In this document: positions 9,552 to 19,163 of the stretch, piece by piece
How positions within the stretch are numbered: the stretch's first letter is position 1
Layout of the letters: each line of letters opens with the position of its first letter
Origin: Phycisphaerales bacterium
GTDB lineage: Bacteria; Planctomycetota; Phycisphaerae; Phycisphaerales; UBA5793
Reading direction: 5' to 3'
Assembly (NCBI GenBank): GCA_020852515.1
Contig: JADZAS010000016.1
Span: 312,155 to 376,154 of the forward strand
DNA length: 64,000 nt
Made by a program: the position numbers and the translations under genes
Notes under the pieces: model-generated
Told to the model about the DNA's origin: nothing
Seen by the model: only the letters and a program-made list of their open reading frames with translations
The model's database searches: none

Positions 9552-11324
9552 TTATTGGCCGCCACCGGCCGACTGCTCGAACGCTTCCAGCGTGCTCACC
9601 GCCGCCAGCAGCGTCGCCGCCGACGCCGCGACGGGCATGGTCTGGTCGCACACGCCGGTCCGCACCCCTCCCAGCGCCGTCTCAGGATTTCGTGTGCGGT
9701 AGCGGTCGGCATCGCGCACCTGCAGTTGCCGCAGGAAACGCAGTGACCGCTGAAGGTTGATGATCTGCTCGGGCCGCTCCTGCGGCGGGGTGCACTGGCT
9801 GTCGCTGAGCATCACCGCGCTGTACGTCACCAGGTGCGCCGCCCGCCAGTCCGGATCCATCGCCGCCCGGTACTTCAGCGCCCCGATCATGTCTGGCTCG
9901 GCGATCTGTCCCGGGTCATAGCCCGGCTGCTCGGCCAGAACGCGCTGCCGCAAGGCCCGAAGCGCCGGCAGCGAGGGGATGCCCCGGCCGGAGCGGGCCT
10001 GCTCCACTTCCGCCATGGCCAGCCAGGGCATCAGCAGCGGCTGCATCGCCGGTCCCACAGATACCCACGCCGCATCGATGGCCTGGCGCGTACCCAGAGC
10101 CGCGGCCACGAGGGCTCGGTCTTCAGGAGACAGGTTCTCGCTGAAGCCGCGATCGGGGCGGAACGCCCGCTCGATTCCCGCATCCACCGCCGCCGAGAGT
10201 TCCGAGAGCGCCGGCGTCAATTCTGCGGGCTGCAGTTGCTCGATCGCCAGATGGGTCAAAGCTGCGGCGCGGGCATCCTGCCCCACCGCCAACCGCGTGG
10301 CCTCGTCGTATCCGAGCAGCGAAAGCAGGGCCAAGGCGCTGCTGCGGGCGGCGGCGGAGTCGCTGCTTTCCACGATCGCGGCGTATTTCAGCAGCGCCAG
10401 CGCCGCCAGCGCATGGTCGGCAAGGGTCGCCCGATCCTGCAGCCGGCGATCCACCTGAGGCAGGTAGTCGCCAAGCAGCAGCAGGTAACCCGGCTGGTCG
10501 GGGATGGCGATGGTTGATCGCCGAAGGTAGCCCGCCGTTTCGTGCGCCATGGTGCGGATTTCGGCCACGTCAATCGACTGCAGCGGCACGGCGCGGCTGC
10601 CGCGGTACAGAAACGCCGCCGCCCCGTCGCGCGTGGCCTGCGCCAGGTGGACGGTCTGAAATCTCCAGATGCGAATCGTGCCGTCGCCGATTTCGCGGTC
10701 GAGGCTTTCCGTAGGCGCCCCACTGCGGCTGAGCAGCGCGACGATCGCGCTCGACGGCCGCGTGTCAAAGGCCAGCATCTCCGCCGGGAACACCGAGTAC
10801 GTCTGCCCTTCGCGCCGGAGCAGCAAACCGTCGAGGCCGGGGCGAATTGATTCGAGCACGCGGTCAAGGGAGGTGGCGCGGATTCGCTCGGGCGAATGGG
10901 CAAGATCGAGTTCGAGGGTCCGAAATGGAGAGGCGAGGAACTGCTCCTGCTTATCGGCGCGGATGTCGGCGTCGGTCACGCCGCCCGCGGTGTCGAGCGC
11001 CGCGGCCATAGCCCGGCGCGCGGCGCCGGTCAGAGCGCGCGAGGACGGCGTATCGAGGCTGTTGGCGTCTATCCCCGATCCGGCCCCCACGGGCCGGCCG
11101 GCCAGCCGGATCGCGACCCACACGCCCACGCAGCCGCGCGGCAACTGGGCGTCGGTTGGCGTCTCCCATGCGTCGAGCCACTCGGACACCTCGGCGAAGG
11201 TCCGAAGCGCATCGGCCGGCTCGATCTGCGAGGTTGCCGCACCGCCGCCCTGCCCGAGCGCCGGCAATGCCATCGCCAGACAGGCGATGAGCGGCGCCAA
11301 CATCATGTTGCCCGCCCGCCACAT
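9552..11324 (-). CDS. Large secreted protein of unknown function
   Basis: 590 residues from ATG 11324 (MWRAGNMMLAPLIAC), giving a signal peptide with cleavage after LPALG; ATG 11306 is an equally possible start. The in-frame extension to 11603 is Arg-rich and unlikely to be translated. The mature part is Ala/Leu-rich and probably alpha-helical, with several Cys (for example DSQCTP and GVCDQ) and a hydrophobic C-terminus rich in Ala. I recognise no catalytic motif. It lies downstream of uppS on the same strand with a 259-bp gap, so it probably has its own promoter. Probably periplasmic. Confidence 0.7.
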   Translation of the reverse strand: MWRAGNMMLAPLIACLAMALPALGQGGGAATSQIEPADALRTFAEVSEWLDAWETPTDAQLPRGCVGVWVAIRLAGRPVGAGSGIDANSLDTPSSRALTGAARRAMAAALDTAGGVTDADIRADKQEQFLASPFRTLELDLAHSPERIRATSLDRVLESIRPGLDGLLLRREGQTYSVFPAEMLAFDTRPSSAIVALLSRSGAPTESLDREIGDGTIRIWRFQTVHLAQATRDGAAAFLYRGSRAVPLQSIDVAEIRTMAHETAGYLRRSTIAIPDQPGYLLLLGDYLPQVDRRLQDRATLADHALAALALLKYAAIVESSDSAAARSSALALLSLLGYDEATRLAVGQDARAAALTHLAIEQLQPAELTPALSELSAAVDAGIERAFRPDRGFSENLSPEDRALVAAALGTRQAIDAAWVSVGPAMQPLLMPWLAMAEVEQARSGRGIPSLPALRALRQRVLAEQPGYDPGQIAEPDMIGALKYRAAMDPDWRAAHLVTYSAVMLSDSQCTPPQERPEQIINLQRSLRFLRQLQVRDADRYRTRNPETALGGVRTGVCDQTMPVAASAATLLAAVSTLEAFEQSAGGGQ

Positions 11325-11583
11325 GCCGGAGCGGCCGTACCGGCAATGGCGCCCGCGGCGCGCTGCCGGCCGTACAGGGGCCGGTATTTCCGGACCGACT
11401 GCCGCGGCACGGCGATTGATCCCCTTGTGGACGAACAAGCGGAGACTGGACATGCTCAATACCTTCCTCCTGACCGACAACCGCCGCCGCGTGCTGCTGC
11501 TGACCATTCTGATGTTTGCGGCGCTCTGCTGAGCGTGCCGCAGGCCTGGCCGGCAGCACTGAACTTTACGCCGCAGCGACCGA

Positions 11584-12426
11584 TCACGAGTTGCTGTGGT
11601 CAATGCCGCCGAAGCGCCGGTGACGACTGGCGTAGTCGCGGATGGCTGCGCGCAATCCCTCCACGCCGAAATCGGGCCAGAGCGTCTTGGTCACGTACAG
11701 TTCCGCATAACTGATCTGCCACAGCAGGTAGTTGCTGATGCGCATCTCGCCGGCCGTCCTGATAAGCAGATCCGGATCGGGCAGTTCCGGCACGTAGAGA
11801 TGCGAGCGGATCGTCTCTTCGTTGATGTCGTCGGCGCGCAGCACGCCCGCCTGCACCTTCGAGGCAATCGCCTTGACCGCGTCGGTGATCTCGGCCCGCG
11901 ACCCGTAGTTGATGGCGAGCACCAGTTTCAGGCCGCTGCAGTGCCGCGTCGCTTCGATGGTGCGATCCAGTTCTTCGAGGACGCGCCCGGGCAGCCCGCT
12001 TCGGCGGCCGCACTGGATGAAGCGGATGTTGTTGTCGATCATCTCCTGCCGCTCGGCGATGAGATAAACCTCATACAGGCTCATGAGGAAATCGACTTCG
12101 TCCTCCGGCCGCTTCCAGTTCTCGATGGAAAAACTGTACAGTGTCAGCGCTTCGATGCCGAGATGGGCGCACTCGGTCACGACCGACCGCACCGATTGCG
12201 CTCCGGTCTTGTGGCCATGCATGCGCGGCAGGCCGCGCTCCACTGCCCAGCGCCCGTTGCCGTCCATGATGATCGCGATGCTGCGCGGCAGCCGGTCGAG
12301 CGGCACATCGGGCAGGCGCAGTTGCGGAGTCGGCGCCGGGAATCGAGGAGTCCCGCCTGCCCCCGCGGCCCGGCGGGCGTCCGGCGATTGCTCCACCTTT
12401 TCCGCAGCACTGCCCATCGGCTTCAT
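11584..12426 (-). CDS. uppS: Isoprenyl transferase (undecaprenyl diphosphate synthase)
   Basis: 280 residues. It condenses isopentenyl diphosphate units onto farnesyl diphosphate to form the polyprenyl carrier used for peptidoglycan and surface glycans. All cis-prenyltransferase signatures are present: IIMDGNGRWA with the catalytic Asp, SFSIENWKRP, and DLLIRTAGEMRISNYLLWQ. An N-terminal extension of about 45 Pro/Ala-rich residues precedes the enzyme core, making it longer than the usual 240-250. The start could also be the ATG at 12417. Cytosolic or membrane-associated. Confidence 0.95.
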   Translation of the reverse strand: MKPMGSAAEKVEQSPDARRAAGAGGTPRFPAPTPQLRLPDVPLDRLPRSIAIIMDGNGRWAVERGLPRMHGHKTGAQSVRSVVTECAHLGIEALTLYSFSIENWKRPEDEVDFLMSLYEVYLIAERQEMIDNNIRFIQCGRRSGLPGRVLEELDRTIEATRHCSGLKLVLAINYGSRAEITDAVKAIASKVQAGVLRADDINEETIRSHLYVPELPDPDLLIRTAGEMRISNYLLWQISYAELYVTKTLWPDFGVEGLRAAIRDYASRHRRFGGIDHSNS

Positions 12427-12509
12427 TGTATCACCTTCGCGTCGGCCGAATGTGCGTTGGGCGATGATGACGCATTTGACAGAAAGCCGATCCTTTTGGA
12501 GGGAATCCC

Positions 12510-13556
12510 ATGCCTGCCTTCGATCGTTTTGCCCTGTGCCTCAGCGCATCGCTGCTCGCTGCCGCCGCCGCGTCCGCCCAGCCGCTTTACGACGCCGAGA
12601 TCTTCTCGCCGATCACGGGGCAGGCGTCGATTTTTGCCACCGCGATGGATGGCAACGGAGTGATCGTCGGCTACTGCGGAGATGATCGATACGACCCGCT
12701 CGCCACACCGGTTGCCGTTATCGATGGCCGCGTCATCGAGGGCGCCAAGCCGACGGGCTCTCTCAACTTCCCCCTCGGCCTGTCAGGCCCGGCGCTCGTC
12801 GTCGGCACGTCATCGCAGTTTCCCGTGGCGTGGGTGCAGGGCCGGCCCCGGGCGCTGCGGCCAGCCGGCGGCCTGCCGCAGGGCGCCGCATCCGACGCCA
12901 ATACTCTGGGCATCATCTGCGGCGAAGTCGTCCGCGATTTCACCGGCGCTCAGTTCCCCGTCGTGTGGCCGAACCATGCGGCGGCCGGCATCCGATTGCG
13001 CGGCCTCGGCGACGCTTCGCGCGGGTCTTGCTTCGCCATCAACGAACACAACCAGGTCGCCGGCGCCGTGCACAACGTCGCCGGCTACGGCTTTGTCGCC
13101 GTTCGCTGGGATCGGGTCGATCGGCCGCCGCTGCCCATCGGCGTGCTTCCGGGCGCGATGAACAGTGAAGGGCTGTGCATCAATGATCTGGGCGATATCG
13201 CCGGCCGCTCGTCATTTCCGGATTTCACCACCGAAGCCTTCGTCTATCTCGATGACACCCGGTCGATGATTGGCCTGGGTAACCTCGGCCAGCCGTACAG
13301 TTACGCGCGCGGCATCAATGATGCACGACAGGTCGTCGGCGAGTCCGCCGCGGCAAACGGACAGGTGCACGGCTTTGTCTGGAGCGACGGGGTAATGCGT
13401 GACCTGACCGATCTCATTGCCCACTCGAGCGAGCCGATTCTCTACATCTCCAACGCCGTGGCAATCGATGGCTCCCGCCGCATCGCCGCTGAAGCGCAGG
13501 TGTCCACCTCCGGCGGCCCGGCGACGCGGATCGCCCTGCTGACGCCGGTGCGATAG
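12510..13556 (+). CDS. Secreted HAF-repeat-type protein
   Basis: 348 residues with AGGGA 6 bp before the ATG. A clear signal peptide (cleavage after ASA-QP) is followed by repeated short blade-like units of the form xxAxDINDxGxxVGxxxxxxGxxxAFxW (for example CFAINEHNQVAGAV, LCINDLGDIAGRS, ARGINDARQVVGES). This is the pattern of extracellular HAF repeats, probably a beta-propeller. There is no C-terminal anchor. Function unknown; such proteins are common in exported sets of environmental bacteria. It is a single gene, convergent with the cyclase/kinase gene 33 bp away. Confidence 0.7.
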   Translation: MPAFDRFALCLSASLLAAAAASAQPLYDAEIFSPITGQASIFATAMDGNGVIVGYCGDDRYDPLATPVAVIDGRVIEGAKPTGSLNFPLGLSGPALVVGTSSQFPVAWVQGRPRALRPAGGLPQGAASDANTLGIICGEVVRDFTGAQFPVVWPNHAAAGIRLRGLGDASRGSCFAINEHNQVAGAVHNVAGYGFVAVRWDRVDRPPLPIGVLPGAMNSEGLCINDLGDIAGRSSFPDFTTEAFVYLDDTRSMIGLGNLGQPYSYARGINDARQVVGESAAANGQVHGFVWSDGVMRDLTDLIAHSSEPILYISNAVAIDGSRRIAAEAQVSTSGGPATRIALLTPVR

Positions 13557-13589
13557 GCAATCCGAGAGCGCGCTTTCGGCCCAGCGGCT

Positions 13590-16500
13590 TCATTGATCGG
13601 CGCCCGCGGGCGGGAGCGTTGTCGAACGCGCTCTCCAAATCGCCGCCCGCTCGCCGTAGTCCTCTGATGGAAACTGCGCGTGCAGTGCCTCGTACCGATC
13701 GGCGAGGATTGTCGCCGGCGCGGCGATTCTCCACGCACGATACTCGAACTCCGGACCAGCTGTGTCGAGCATGCGGTTGAGCAGCGACTCTGCCTCTTCA
13801 AGTTCATCAGACTGAATCAGGAACAGCGCCAGCACTTCAGCCGCTTCTGTTGTAACTCGATGCGCCGGACCAAGCGTTTTGTGGCAGTCCTCGTACAGTG
13901 CGGCGGGCGTCGGTTCGATGGAATCCAACTCGCCGACCGCGAGCAGGACCGAAGCCCGGCCCAACTCTGCCTCAAGCGTCTGACGATGCGACCGGCCGAG
14001 GGTGCGCCGCCTCAGCGCAATCGCGTTCTCGAAGTGAGGCTTGGCATCAGCCACTTGAGCCGCGCGCGCCAGCAGTTCTGCGAAGCGCAGTTCCGCTTCG
14101 ATCGCCAGGGCCGAGTCGCTCCCAAGCGCCGAACTCGCTTTGGCGAACGTCGCCTCAAGCATGGCGCGGGCCTCATCGACTCGGCCGCTCGCGCCCAACG
14201 CTCGGGCGTGGATGATCTCTCCGCTGAGGGCGAGGACGTCGCCGCCAGCCGCGCTGCGATCACCGATGAGTTCGATGGCTTGACGCGGCTCGCCCCCGAG
14301 GATCAGTGTCAGTGCGAGTCTGTGCGACGCCTGTATCGTCAGCGGATCGTCAGGACCGAGTGCGGTGCGACATGTCTCCAATGCGGCCTCAAGCTGCTCT
14401 ACCGCATCCGCGATGCGCCCCTGCTCGCGGAGCAGCACCCCGAGGCTGATCCTCGTTTCAATCGAATCGGCATCGTGAGGACTGAGCAATTCCTCCCGGA
14501 TCTCCCTCGCACGAGACAACGCCTGCTCCGCCCCTTCGAGAAAGCCCACGTCCATCATCAGATCCGCCAGCGTCTGAAACAGTGACGCCTTCACGACGGG
14601 ACGAACGGAGTCGGCGTCGCGCAACGAGACAATTGCACGCGAGAAAAAGTGCTTGTTCACGATGTGAATCGCCAGCACGGTCGGTGCGCCCTGACGCGTG
14701 AGTTCGTCGAGGGCGGCGACTGCCGGCCGGCGGCGCGCGTCGTTCGGCCCGCCGCGGCCAATCGGCGGCCCGTCCTGCCTGAGGGGCGGACGGTCGTCCG
14801 CGCCCGTCCCGGGGCCAGGGCCGGCAATCGGTTGGTCGGGCAGGCTGTCCGGGTTGCGTCCCAGCGCGCCCGACATCTGCAGGGCCTGGCGAATCTCGCC
14901 GACCATGTCCATGCTCATGGCTTCGAGATCCGCGCCGGTCAGCACCGTACCGAGAAAGCGCTTCACTTCCTCCAGATCGCGCGCCCGGCTCTCCGCCAGC
15001 GTGCGCGACTCGATTTCCTGGGCCCGCAGGCCTCGCTCCCGATTCAGAAAGAACCACGACACACCCAGCAGCGCCATCAGCGATGCCGCAATCGTCCAGC
15101 GGACCGCGGCGCCGACGCGCCGCCGCAACGCCGCCATGCGGCGATCGACCTCTTCGCGCGCCAGCTGTTCCTGTCGCGCCTGGGCGAGTTCATGACACCG
15201 CTGGTCGAGTGCGCCCAGACGGCGAGCCGCTTCGGCCGCGCTGGCCAGTCGATGGCCGACATCTCCATCCACCATCTCCGCCACGTCGTTGGTCAGGATC
15301 TCGCGCCGCACCGGGTCCTCGATAGTCCGTTCGAGGTCGCGCTGCCAGCCAGGCGCGAGCGGCCGATCGAGGTCTCCCGCGAGCATCTGGTAGAGCATGA
15401 CGCCGATGGCGTAGACATCGCCCTGTGCTGTGAAGGCCGCAGGTTTCGCATCTGCATGACCACTCGGAACGGGGGCGAGCATTTCGGGCGGCGCATACAT
15501 CGGCGTCCCCGAACGGCTCGACAGATTGGCCGTCGTCTGCGTCACCGTGAAGCCAGACATGGTGATGTGCCGTTCGAGCAGGCGCGCGCGGTCCTGCAGC
15601 ACGCCGATTCCAAAGTCGCTGATCATCGGCCGCGGCGTACCGTCCGCCGATCGGTCGATGAGCACGTTGGACGGCTTGAGGTCCTTGTGCAACACACCCA
15701 CGCTATGAGCCGCGGCCACGGCCTGCGCGACCTGGCGGAGCAGTTCGAGTCGGAAGTCCATCGGCACCGCCTGGATGCCGCCCTGCTCCTGAGCCCAGAT
15801 TCTCAGGTCGCCGAGCGGCGCATACTCGCTCTCGAGGTAAAACGGCGGAGACTCGAAGTTCACCTCGTACAGCCGAGCGATATCGGATCTGTCGCCCAGA
15901 ACATCGCGCAGGAGCCGGAACAGAGTCAACTCGCGCTTGAGCGAACGAAGTCGATCCGGGTCGAAGCAGAATTTGAAGACGCGGTAGCCGCGCGTGCGCT
16001 GATGCTGCGCGAGCCAGACTTCGCCCGACCCGCCGACTCCCAGTTGTCGCTCAATGAACCAGCCTGGCCGATGCGGCACTTCGAGGCCGCGCGCCGGGCG
16101 CCAGCCGTAGGTCTCCTCGTCGCCGGCGGGAACGGCCTGCCGCGCCTTATCCGTATTTCGCGGAGGCTCGAGCGGCGCCACGCCCCGCGCCCCGACCTCG
16201 TGGATGAGAATCGGTTCGTCTGCGCCCTGAAAAACGTACGGGCCGTGCGCCAGCCACGCCAGCGGCGGCGCTTCACCGGAACCTATCCGGGGATGCTCGC
16301 GCACGTACTGCCGCGCGTCGTTGAAGCAGTGGTTCGTAAGCAGAATCTGGCTCGGACCCGCCAGGCTCATCACCCTCGCGGCCAGATCGACGGCTAGCCC
16401 CGACACGTCGTACCGGCCTCGCTCGTCGGGGACTTCGATCGCAGTACCCGCGTGAATCGCGATTCGAACACGAATCGCCTCGCTCTGCCATGGCTCGTTC

Positions 16501-16769
16501 GCCAAAGCCCACTGGAACGAAAGGGCCGTACAAACCGCCTCACCGGGCGTCTCGAACTGCGCCAGAAACCCATCGCCGGTGTCCTTGAGCAGCACGCCCC
16601 GAAGCGAGTTGGACATGGCATCGCGGAACAGTTCGGCGTGGCGCTTGAGCAGCAGGACATAGGCCTGGTCGCCGAGCCGCGTCTTCATGCCGACGGAATC
16701 AACGATGTCGCTGAAGAGCAACACGACCTGCCGAGCAGAGCCCGTCGTTGGTTCCGCGCCGATCGCCAC
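13590..16769 (-). CDS. Class III nucleotide cyclase / Ser-Thr kinase / TPR fusion protein
   Basis: 1059 residues. Cyclase domain about 12-190: metal Asp D21 (FSDIVDS) and D66 (TGDGFLA), adenine-type K62 and D121. The transition-state Asn is Asp here (D128 in AVDLAAR) while R132 is kept. Kinase domain about 236-500: glycine loop LGVGGSGEVW, Lys K266 (VFKF), HKDLKPSN with D363, D385 of DFG, and SGTPMYAPPE. A single membrane helix at about 556-575 precedes coiled and TPR repeats to the C-terminus. The kinase looks active; cyclase activity is doubtful. It lies 60 bp downstream of atpG on the same strand. Confidence 0.88.
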   Translation of the reverse strand: MAIGAEPTTGSARQVVLLFSDIVDSVGMKTRLGDQAYVLLLKRHAELFRDAMSNSLRGVLLKDTGDGFLAQFETPGEAVCTALSFQWALANEPWQSEAIRVRIAIHAGTAIEVPDERGRYDVSGLAVDLAARVMSLAGPSQILLTNHCFNDARQYVREHPRIGSGEAPPLAWLAHGPYVFQGADEPILIHEVGARGVAPLEPPRNTDKARQAVPAGDEETYGWRPARGLEVPHRPGWFIERQLGVGGSGEVWLAQHQRTRGYRVFKFCFDPDRLRSLKRELTLFRLLRDVLGDRSDIARLYEVNFESPPFYLESEYAPLGDLRIWAQEQGGIQAVPMDFRLELLRQVAQAVAAAHSVGVLHKDLKPSNVLIDRSADGTPRPMISDFGIGVLQDRARLLERHITMSGFTVTQTTANLSSRSGTPMYAPPEMLAPVPSGHADAKPAAFTAQGDVYAIGVMLYQMLAGDLDRPLAPGWQRDLERTIEDPVRREILTNDVAEMVDGDVGHRLASAAEAARRLGALDQRCHELAQARQEQLAREEVDRRMAALRRRVGAAVRWTIAASLMALLGVSWFFLNRERGLRAQEIESRTLAESRARDLEEVKRFLGTVLTGADLEAMSMDMVGEIRQALQMSGALGRNPDSLPDQPIAGPGPGTGADDRPPLRQDGPPIGRGGPNDARRRPAVAALDELTRQGAPTVLAIHIVNKHFFSRAIVSLRDADSVRPVVKASLFQTLADLMMDVGFLEGAEQALSRAREIREELLSPHDADSIETRISLGVLLREQGRIADAVEQLEAALETCRTALGPDDPLTIQASHRLALTLILGGEPRQAIELIGDRSAAGGDVLALSGEIIHARALGASGRVDEARAMLEATFAKASSALGSDSALAIEAELRFAELLARAAQVADAKPHFENAIALRRRTLGRSHRQTLEAELGRASVLLAVGELDSIEPTPAALYEDCHKTLGPAHRVTTEAAEVLALFLIQSDELEEAESLLNRMLDTAGPEFEYRAWRIAAPATILADRYEALHAQFPSEDYGERAAIWRARSTTLPPAGADQ

Positions 16770-16829
16770 GCGGACATCATAACCCGTGCGGGGGGTCCGG
16801 GAGCAGGCCAGCCATCTTGGCGATCACTC

Positions 16830-17696
16830 TCAGCCCAGCGCCGCCGAGCCGCCGATGATTTCGTTCAGTTCGGTGGTGATCTGCGCCTGGCGGGCGCGGT
16901 TGTAGTTGCGTCGCAGGGTTTTGCTCAACTTACCGGCGTTGTCGGTCGCGGCCTTCATGGCCACCATCCGCGAGACATGCTCGCTGACCACCGCGTCGTT
17001 GATCGCCTGGAACAGGCTCGTCTTAACGGTGATGGGCAACAGATCGGCCAGCAGGCTCTCGGCGTCGGGACTGAACTCGTACTCCGCGATGCGCCTGGGA
17101 CCGCCCGCATCGGCGTGCTCGGGCGCGCTCAGCGGAAGGATCGACTCGACGACCGGCATCTGCCGCCCGGCCGAGATGAACTTCATGTACGCCACGGACA
17201 CTTTGTCGTACACGCCCTCTTTGAATTCTCGCATGAGCCGCTCAGCCAAAACCTCGACGGCGGCGTAGGTCGGCTTCTCGCCGAACTGGTGCTGCCGGGC
17301 CACGTCAAAGCCGGCAAAGCGATAGAACAGCACGCCCTTCTTGCCCACGACCTCGAGGCGACGCTCGCGCTGCATCGAGCGAAGGTAGGTGGTGGCGGTT
17401 CGCAGGACATTCGAGTTGTACGCGCCGCACAGGCCGCGATCCGACGTCAGGACCAGCAGCAGCTCGCGGTTGGGCGAAGGCGTGGGCGCCTGGAAGAGGT
17501 AGTGGGAGACACCGCCGGCGCTGGCGGCCAATTCGCCCACGAGCGTGCGGACTTTCTCGGTGTATGGCTTGGTCGCCGTAGCGCGATCCAGGGCGCTCTT
17601 GAAGCGGGCCGTGGCGATCATCTGCATCGTGTTGGTAATGCGTCGGATGTTGCCGACGGCCTTGATGCGCTTCTTGATCTCGCGGATTTGTGCCAT
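16830..17696 (-). CDS. atpG: F-type ATP synthase gamma subunit
   Basis: 288 residues from the ATG at 17696 (MAQIREIKKRI); an upstream in-frame ATG at 17753 gives a Pro-rich extension that is not family-like. Gamma is the rotor shaft coupling proton flow in FO to catalysis in F1. The N-terminal helix (IRRITNTMQMIATARF) and the C-terminal helix (RARQAQITTELNEIIGGSAAL) are both typical. No atpA, atpD, atpH or atpC is adjacent: the upstream neighbour is a divergent desaturase and the downstream gene is a kinase. This isolation is unusual, since gamma normally sits between alpha and beta genes. Confidence 0.93.
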   Translation of the reverse strand: MAQIREIKKRIKAVGNIRRITNTMQMIATARFKSALDRATATKPYTEKVRTLVGELAASAGGVSHYLFQAPTPSPNRELLLVLTSDRGLCGAYNSNVLRTATTYLRSMQRERRLEVVGKKGVLFYRFAGFDVARQHQFGEKPTYAAVEVLAERLMREFKEGVYDKVSVAYMKFISAGRQMPVVESILPLSAPEHADAGGPRRIAEYEFSPDAESLLADLLPITVKTSLFQAINDAVVSEHVSRMVAMKAATDNAGKLSKTLRRNYNRARQAQITTELNEIIGGSAALG

Positions 17697-18031
17697 AGGC
17701 GGCGATGGTAGGTTTGGCCGCTGGCCGGGACAATCCGGGCGATAACCGGGCATCGGACCTCCGCTTTAATCCACCGCAGGCGTCGCCGCAACGCCGATCT
17801 GCAGAATTGAACGGGCAGTTCAAGGTTTTGCGGGTCTTGGACAAATCCTGATATACACTTGATACGTCCGGTATCGACCGTCGGCGGCACGGACGCATCG
17901 GGGCGACGGCTCAGTCGCAGCACACGCCTCCGACGCGGTTTGCACACCGCCGACAATGTGAGCGGGAGAAGGTGTCTCAGCGCGATCCAGCAACGGTCCG
18001 CGGCTGAGACTGCAGAAGAGAGAGAACGCGC
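17697..18031. other. 335-bp divergent intergenic region, atpG / desaturase
   Basis: No coding region is supported. It must hold the promoters of atpG (minus) and the desaturase (plus). A more AT-rich stretch around 17826-17870 contains the only plausible plus-strand promoter elements. The remainder up to 18031 would be a long 5' leader of the desaturase mRNA; I see no recognised riboswitch in it. Confidence 0.5.
17828..17857 (+). promoter_or_regulatory. Possible desaturase promoter
   Basis: -35 TTGCGG at 17828-17833, an 18-bp spacer, then -10 TATACA at 17852-17857. It lies in the most AT-rich part of the gap. The implied 5' leader is about 165 nt. Confidence 0.3.
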
Positions 18032-19093
18032 ATGACGCAAGTGGTGGAACGTGTCGGGGGCGTGGCCATCGGGTCCAGGCCTCTGCCGTCGATCCGAGCA
18101 ACTGGAACGGCGCCCGTCGCCCTCGCGGCCGAGGACGCCCGGCAGCCGTTGGGCGGCGCCTCACCCGCGCCGGCCGCGATCGGCGCCGGACGCTCTCCCC
18201 TGGTCCGCCTGGGCATCGCCCTGCGCCGGCTCACGCTGGTGACGGTGATCCACCTGTCGCTGGTGTTCGTGCCGTTCGTCTTCTTCTCGTGGGAGATGGT
18301 GGCGGCGACGGTGTTCACCTACTGCTTCCTGATGATCGGGATGGCGGGGTGGATGCACCGCTATTTCAGTCACCGCACGTTCCGCACGAGTCGCGCGTTC
18401 CAGTTCATCCTCGCCTTCTGGGCGGGCTGCGGCGCGCAGCGCGGCACGCTTTGGTGGGCGGCGCATCACCGCCGGCACCATGCATTTGCCGACACCGTCG
18501 ATGACCCGCACACTCCCACGCTGCTCGCGTTCTGGCGATCGCACATGGTCTGGATCTTCGAAGACGCGCATCAGCAGTCGAACTACAAATGGGTGCGCGA
18601 CCTGGCGCGGTATCCCGAACTGCGCTTCCTCGACAAGTGGTACTGGACGCCACCGATTGTCTACTGGACCTCTTTCGGCCTGCTCGGCGCCTGGCTGGGA
18701 CACGCCCGCGGCATCGGCGCTGGCGCTGGCGCCGGCGCGATGCTCGTATGGGGACCGGTGCTGGGTACGGTGCTGGCCTGGCACGCCACGTTCTGCATCA
18801 ACTCAGTCACGCACCTGTGGGGCCGGCGGCGTTACGACACCGGCGACGACAGCCGCAATGTCTCCTGGCTCTCGTGGATTAACTTCGGCGAAGGCTGGCA
18901 CAACAACCACCACTACTACCCGCACTCGGCCAACCTCGGCTTCCACTGGTGGCAGGTTGACCCGGCGTACTACGTCATCCTGCTGGCCGAAAAGCTCGGT
19001 CTGATCTGGGATGTCAAGAAGGCCCCGCCGCGCGCGGTCGAGGGCCAGGTCCGCCGCGCCAAGCCGCGACCCGAACATTTCGAACGCGATTGA
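18032..19093 (+). CDS. Membrane fatty acid (acyl-CoA/acyl-lipid) desaturase
   Basis: 353 residues. It introduces a double bond into acyl chains using a di-iron centre and O2. The three histidine boxes are complete: HRYFSH (about 110), HHRRHH (about 147) and HNNHH (about 291), plus the extra His in NSVTHLWG. Membrane helix pairs flank the boxes. An N-terminal extension of about 60 Ala/Pro-rich residues precedes the first helix. The pattern is that of the delta-9 desaturase family; lipid versus CoA substrate cannot be told. It is a single gene, probably for membrane fluidity control. Confidence 0.9.
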   Translation: MTQVVERVGGVAIGSRPLPSIRATGTAPVALAAEDARQPLGGASPAPAAIGAGRSPLVRLGIALRRLTLVTVIHLSLVFVPFVFFSWEMVAATVFTYCFLMIGMAGWMHRYFSHRTFRTSRAFQFILAFWAGCGAQRGTLWWAAHHRRHHAFADTVDDPHTPTLLAFWRSHMVWIFEDAHQQSNYKWVRDLARYPELRFLDKWYWTPPIVYWTSFGLLGAWLGHARGIGAGAGAGAMLVWGPVLGTVLAWHATFCINSVTHLWGRRRYDTGDDSRNVSWLSWINFGEGWHNNHHYYPHSANLGFHWWQVDPAYYVILLAEKLGLIWDVKKAPPRAVEGQVRRAKPRPEHFERD

Positions 19094-19163
19094 AGTTGTT
19101 TCCGCGCTACGTGTGCGATGATCCGGGGCTTCGGCGGCCTGCCCCCCGGCTTGGGTCGCGCGC

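Noticed and set aside
11452-11532. 26-codon plus-strand ORF with GGAG upstream and a hydrophobic stretch
   Set aside because: It lies alone between two minus-strand genes with no plus-strand gene behind it, and very short hydrophobic ORFs arise easily here. I cannot support it as a gene.
19094-19163. CCGGGG/CCCCGG inverted repeat between the desaturase and hisS
   Set aside because: The loop is long and no T-run follows on either side; support for a terminator is too weak to list.
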